Shown here: one piece after another, positions 6,018 to 9,548 of the stretch | Layout: every line of letters begins with the position of its first letter | How positions within the stretch are numbered: the stretch's first letter is position 1 | From: Gemmatimonadota bacterium | GTDB lineage: Bacteria; Gemmatimonadota; Gemmatimonadetes; Gemmatimonadales; GWC2-71-9 | Direction of reading: 5' to 3' | Assembly (NCBI GenBank): GCA_029862935.1 | Contig: JAOTWK010000108.1 | Coordinates: 1 to 9,548, forward strand | Length of the DNA stretch: 9,548 nt | Made by a program: the position numbers and the translations under genes | The notes under the pieces: generated by a model | What the model was told of the DNA's origin: nothing | What the model saw: the letters and a program-made list of their open reading frames with translations, nothing else | The model's database searches: none

Positions 6018-6668
6018 ATGCCCCAAGACCACAAGGACCGCGACGAGAGCGCCCCCGATGGGCGCGGGAAGGTATCTCGTCGCGGGTTCCTCACCTCTGT
6101 GGGTACCGGCGCGCTCGGCGCAGCCGCGGCGACCCAGGTCCAGGCTCAGGCACCGCCTAGCGCGGTGGTGGTGGACGCCAATGAGCTCACCAAGGTGACC
6201 CTCCACATCAACGGCCGACGTCATCAAGTGCTCGTCGAGCCTCGCTGGTCGATCGCCTACGTGTTGCGAGAGCGTCTGGGGCTCACCGGCACGAAGCTCG
6301 GGTGTGAGCGCGGAGAGTGCGGTGCCTGCACCGTCCTCGTGAACGACATCCCTCGATATGCGTGCATGACGCTGGCTATCGAGCTGGACGGCACGAGCGT
6401 CACGACCCTCGAGGGGCTGATGCAAGGGGAGGAGCTGGGCCCGACCCAGCAGGCCTTCCTCGAAGAAGACGCATTCCAGTGCGGCTATTGCACGCCCGGA
6501 CAGGTCATGGCCGTGGAGGGGCTCCTGCGGGTCAATCCCGACCCCTCCCTCGAGGACATCCGGCGGAACATGGCCGGTAACCTGTGCCGTTGCGGCGCGT
6601 ACGTGCACATCTTCCGCGCGGCGAGACGTGCGGCGGAGCTTAAGCGGACCCAAGGAGGTGCGTCATGA
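6018..6668 (+). CDS. Tat-exported 2Fe-2S subunit of a molybdenum hydroxylase (PaoA/XdhA-like)
   Basis: This 216-residue small subunit carries two 2Fe-2S clusters that move electrons from the molybdenum centre toward FAD. A twin-arginine signal is plain: S20-R21-R22-G23-F24-L25 followed by an Ala/Gly-rich hydrophobic segment to about residue 44, so the enzyme should act in the periplasm. The plant-type ferredoxin domain (about 58-130) binds the first cluster with Cys96, Cys101, Cys104 and Cys116; the helical domain (about 140-210) binds the second with Cys155, Cys158, Cys190 and Cys192. All eight ligands are present. Export plus the neighbouring FAD subunit with extra cysteines points to the PaoABC periplasmic aldehyde oxidoreductase group rather than cytoplasmic xanthine dehydrogenase or CO dehydrogenase. 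The stop codon overlaps the next start (ATGA), and the next gene's ribosome site lies inside this reading frame, so translation is coupled. Confidence 0.95.
   Translation: MPQDHKDRDESAPDGRGKVSRRGFLTSVGTGALGAAAATQVQAQAPPSAVVVDANELTKVTLHINGRRHQVLVEPRWSIAYVLRERLGLTGTKLGCERGECGACTVLVNDIPRYACMTLAIELDGTSVTTLEGLMQGEELGPTQQAFLEEDAFQCGYCTPGQVMAVEGLLRVNPDPSLEDIRRNMAGNLCRCGAYVHIFRAARRAAELKRTQGGAS
6652..6658 (+). promoter_or_regulatory. Strong ribosome binding site of the molybdopterin subunit gene
   Basis: AAGGAGG sits 6 nt before ATG 6665, inside the 3' end of the Fe-S subunit gene, and supports that start in the ATGA stop/start overlap. Confidence 0.85.
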
Positions 6669-8992
6669 CACCGCACTCCGAGGACCGCTACTACGTCCTG
6701 GACCACGAAGCTCCAGAAACCCCGCCACCGACCTCGGATCCCGCTCCATGGGGCGAGACGCGCGTCGTCGGCAAACCCCTCCCACGCATCGACGCGTATG
6801 AGCGCTTGAGCGGGTCCGCCGTCTACCCAGCTGATATCACTCTGCCCCGCATGGTGTACGGGGCGATTCTGCGGTCACCCCACCCCCACGCCAATGTGAC
6901 CGCCGTCGACGTGAGCAAGGCTCGAACGATGCCGGGCGTCCACGCGGTGATCAGCGGTAGCGATATCCCCGCGAGCCTCTCGGCGCACGCTCGGACCATG
7001 CGCAATCAGATCTTCCTCCCGCGGTGCCGTTACGAGGGGGAGCCTGTCGCAGCCGTTGCAGCCGAGACCCCTTATCAAGCAGCGGACGCCCTCCGTACGA
7101 TCAACGTCACCTACGAGGTCCTGCCTTTTGTGGCCGACGAACGCCGTGCGATGGAGCCTGATGCGGCGAAGGTGCACGACCAAGGCAATCAGGTGATGCC
7201 AACTGTGACCTACCGCCGTGGCAACGTGGATCGCGGCTTTGCCGAGGCGGATGTCGTGCTAGAGCAGGAGTATCGGTCCGAATGCGAGATCCACACGCCC
7301 ATGGAACTGCATGGGTGTGTAGCACGGTGGGACGGCGACAGCCTGACCGTCTGGGAATCCACGCAAGGTGTGTACAACGTGCAGACGCAGGTGGCCGCTG
7401 CCCTTGGGCTCCCACTCTCCAAGGTACGGGTAGTCGGTGAGTACATGGGCGGGGGGTTCGGTGCCAAGCTTGGCGCCGGGAAGTACAGCGTGATTGCGTC
7501 GCTGCTGGCAAAGGAGACGGCGCGGCCGGTCAAATTGACGCTGACGCGAGAGGAGACCTACCTCGCGGTCGGCAACCGGCCACCGTCCAACATGCGTCTC
7601 AAAGCCGGCGTCAAACGGGATGGCACGCTCACGGCGCTCCAATTCGTCGCGTCCGGGTCGGGGGGCGCTTATCGCGCAGGGGGTGTGTCGGCTCTCGACT
7701 TTCTGATAAAGGATCTCTACCTCTGTCCTAACGTCCACACCGAGCTCACGGACATCTACATCAACGCGGGTCCGGCACGGCCATTCCGTGCGCCGGGGCA
7801 CCCGCAGTGCTCATGGGCACTGGAACAGCTCATAGATGCACTGGCCCGCGAGATCGGGATGGATCCCATTGCCCTGCGCCTCAAGAATGTGCCGACGTTC
7901 AGCCAAGCGCGTGACGGGAATCCTCCGTACACGACGACCGGGCTCGCCCAGTGTCTCAGAGAGGGAGCTGCAGCATTCCGCTGGCAAGAAACCCGAGACG
8001 CTATTGCGCGGGAGCGAGACGGCGGTCACGTACACCGCGGGGTCGGGATGGCCGCGGCGCTCTGGGCTGCCGGAGGTGGCGGACCCCCGTGCACCGTGGT
8101 GATCAAGTTGTTCTCGGATGGCTCAGTCAATCTCAACATGGGGGCCAGCGACATCGGGACAGGCACCAAGACCGTTATGGCTATGATCGTGGCCGAGGAG
8201 CTGGGAGTCGACCCGTACGACGTTCAGATTGCCCACGCCGACACGGGAACCACGCAGTATGCCTCGGCGAGCGGCGGCAGCAAGACGATCCCAACGGAGG
8301 CACCAACCGTCCGAGCAGCGGCGCTTGACGTCAAGCGACAGCTGCTCGAACTGGCGGCGGAAGAGCTCGAGGTCGAGCTTAGCACGCTCCAGCTCGAGAA
8401 TGGGACGATTGTCTCGTCAGCCGATCCATCGAAGACCACCCCGATAAACAGGCTCAGGAGCTTCGCGCGCCGGCGCTCCATCACGGGCATTGGCTACCGC
8501 GGTCCAAACCCGGCGGACAAAGCGGTCACCCCCTTCGCCGCGCAGTTCTGCGAAGTGGAGGTGAACGCTCGGACGGGTGAGGTCAAGATCATCCGTTTCG
8601 TCGGCGCCCATGACTCCGGTCGTGTGATGAACCGGCTCACCTATCAGAACCAGGTCTTCGGCGGGATTACCATGGGCATCGGATTCGCTATGACTGAGGA
8701 ACGGGTGCTCGACGTCGATCAGACGGGCAAGCTCGCCAACAAGAACTGGCACGACTACAAACTGCCGACCGCGCTGGACGTGCCGGCCGATATGACGTGT
8801 GTGCCAATCGACATCCCCGATCCGGAAGCCAACATTGCCGGAGCCAAGGGGATCGGTGAGCCAGCCACGATCCCAACGGGCGCGGCGATCGCCAACGCGA
8901 TTTACGACGCGATCGGCGTGCGACTCACGGCAACACCGATGACGCCTGCGCACATCGTGCAGGCGCTGGCGAACGCCGAGAGGGGGGGCTGA
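6665..8992 (+). CDS. Molybdopterin-binding large subunit of xanthine dehydrogenase/aldehyde oxidase family (PaoC-like)
   Basis: This 775-residue subunit holds the molybdenum cofactor and the substrate site and hydroxylates its substrate with water-derived oxygen, most likely an aldehyde to an acid. The first 33 or so residues are a Pro/acid-rich extension; the a/b hammerhead domain runs about 40-160 and the two Moco-binding domains fill the rest. Visible Moco motifs are TQG at 233-235, GGGFGAK at 262-268, FRAPGHPQ at 374-381, the GASDIGTGTK segment at 493-502 and ASGGSK at 535-540. The catalytic glutamate is Glu732 in GAKGIGEP, as in all active members. The AYRCSFR active-site loop of form I CO dehydrogenase is absent. 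There is no signal peptide, so it should leave the cell as a folded complex with the Tat-bearing small subunit. Bacterial relatives use the cytosine dinucleotide form of the cofactor. It overlaps the upstream gene by 4 bp and the next starts 3 bp after it. Substrate is unproven. Confidence 0.95.
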   Translation: MTPHSEDRYYVLDHEAPETPPPTSDPAPWGETRVVGKPLPRIDAYERLSGSAVYPADITLPRMVYGAILRSPHPHANVTAVDVSKARTMPGVHAVISGSDIPASLSAHARTMRNQIFLPRCRYEGEPVAAVAAETPYQAADALRTINVTYEVLPFVADERRAMEPDAAKVHDQGNQVMPTVTYRRGNVDRGFAEADVVLEQEYRSECEIHTPMELHGCVARWDGDSLTVWESTQGVYNVQTQVAAALGLPLSKVRVVGEYMGGGFGAKLGAGKYSVIASLLAKETARPVKLTLTREETYLAVGNRPPSNMRLKAGVKRDGTLTALQFVASGSGGAYRAGGVSALDFLIKDLYLCPNVHTELTDIYINAGPARPFRAPGHPQCSWALEQLIDALAREIGMDPIALRLKNVPTFSQARDGNPPYTTTGLAQCLREGAAAFRWQETRDAIARERDGGHVHRGVGMAAALWAAGGGGPPCTVVIKLFSDGSVNLNMGASDIGTGTKTVMAMIVAEELGVDPYDVQIAHADTGTTQYASASGGSKTIPTEAPTVRAAALDVKRQLLELAAEELEVELSTLQLENGTIVSSADPSKTTPINRLRSFARRRSITGIGYRGPNPADKAVTPFAAQFCEVEVNARTGEVKIIRFVGAHDSGRVMNRLTYQNQVFGGITMGIGFAMTEERVLDVDQTGKLANKNWHDYKLPTALDVPADMTCVPIDIPDPEANIAGAKGIGEPATIPTGAAIANAIYDAIGVRLTATPMTPAHIVQALANAERGG

Positions 8993-8995
8993 GCC

Positions 8996-9548
8996 ATGCT
9001 ACCGACGTTCGCGTATGTCCGACCCCAGACTCTCGAGCAGGCGTTGGAGCAGTTGCGTACCGATGGTGCACGGGTGTCTGCCGGCAGTTCAGATCTTCTT
9101 GGGTGTTTGCGCGACGAGGTGTTCGATTGCGCAAAGATCGTGAGCATCGCCGGTCTCGACGGGCTCCGTGGCATCCAAGAGGTCCGCGATGGCACGCTTC
9201 GCATCGGAGCGCTCACCCCCGTGGCAGATGTCGCGAGCAACCCGACCGTCGCTGAACGGTATCGGGTTCTGTCGCAGGCAGCGGGTGAGGTCGCGAGCCC
9301 CCAGCTCCGCAATCAGGGGACGATCGGCGGCAACATCTGTCAACGCCCCCGGTGCTGGTACTTCCGGGGCGAGTTTCATTGTCTCCGGAAGGGTGGCACC
9401 ACGTGTTACGCCATCGCCGGTGAGAACCAGTACCACGCGATTCTTGGCGGCTCCGGCTGCTTCATCGTCCATCCGTCGGACACTGCGCCGGCACTCATGG
9501 CGCTCGGTGCCTCCGTGCGGATTGCCAGCGCAAAGGGTGAGCGAGTGG
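8996..9548 (+). CDS. FAD-binding subunit with predicted 4Fe-4S cluster (PaoB-like), 3' end outside window
   Basis: The visible 184 residues start MLPTFAYVRPQTLEQAL and form the N-terminal FAD domain of the molybdenum hydroxylase medium subunit, which passes electrons to the final acceptor. FAD-binding segments are AGSSDLL (29-35), where most relatives have AGGTDLL, and GTIGGN (108-113). After the second segment comes a cysteine-rich insertion: Cys115, Cys120 (QRPRCWYF), Cys129, Cys137, then Cys155 before HPSD. Such an insertion is known from PaoB and the 4-hydroxybenzoyl-CoA reductase beta subunit, where it binds a 4Fe-4S cluster; four of these five cysteines should be the ligands. The ATG at 8996 lies 3 bp after the upstream stop, with a purine-rich G run ahead of it, so translation is coupled. 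Roughly 130-150 more residues are expected beyond the window edge. Confidence 0.93.
   Translation, partial: MLPTFAYVRPQTLEQALEQLRTDGARVSAGSSDLLGCLRDEVFDCAKIVSIAGLDGLRGIQEVRDGTLRIGALTPVADVASNPTVAERYRVLSQAAGEVASPQLRNQGTIGGNICQRPRCWYFRGEFHCLRKGGTTCYAIAGENQYHAILGGSGCFIVHPSDTAPALMALGASVRIASAKGERV

Noticed and set aside
6665..8992. Form I CO dehydrogenase large subunit (CoxL)
   Set aside because: The AYRCSFR active-site loop is missing, and the small subunit has a Tat signal, which fits PaoABC-like aldehyde oxidoreductases better.

Overview
The window looks like a high-GC Gram-negative chromosome from an aerobic, probably soil or marine, heterotroph. Most products carry export signals, and three of the six recognisable genes encode parts of redox enzymes that work with quinone, heme, Fe-S or molybdenum. 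I would guess Acidobacteriota or Gemmatimonadota from the gene style (N-terminal cytochrome fused to a PQQ barrel, putative esterase, PaoABC-like oxidoreductase, heptamer tandem repeats in intergenic gaps), but no marker gene here fixes the phylum.

Layout. 1-60: two short heptamer tandem repeats. 61-2076 (minus): exported quinohemoprotein dehydrogenase with an N-terminal cytochrome c domain. 2077-2375: divergent intergenic region. 2376-2966 (plus): unrecognised small exported protein, possibly a lipoprotein, followed by a three-armed inverted repeat that ends in a terminator-like hairpin (2968-3028). 3103-4857 (plus): exported alpha/beta-hydrolase esterase. 4914-5690 (plus): cytoplasmic inositol-monophosphatase-family phosphatase, HisN type. 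5691-6017: gene-free gap with a heptamer array and a long pyrimidine tract. 6018-6668, 6665-8992 and 8996 to past the window end (all plus): tightly coupled operon for a periplasmic molybdenum hydroxylase of the PaoABC type, in the order Fe-S subunit (Tat signal), molybdopterin subunit, FAD/4Fe-4S subunit. The last gene is cut by the window edge.

How they could work together (inference). The exported esterase could release alcohols or phenolic acids from esters, the quinoprotein could oxidise alcohols to aldehydes outside the inner membrane, and the Tat-exported molybdoenzyme could oxidise aldehydes to acids. The HisN-type phosphatase has no obvious link to this.

Nothing in the window is clearly a new defence system or mobile element. 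The items most worth a second look are the unknown lipoprotein with its Cys/His cluster, the mutually exclusive hairpin arms directly after its stop codon, the same-strand TCAGCNN heptamer arrays in three gaps, and the domain and gene orders of the two oxidoreductases.
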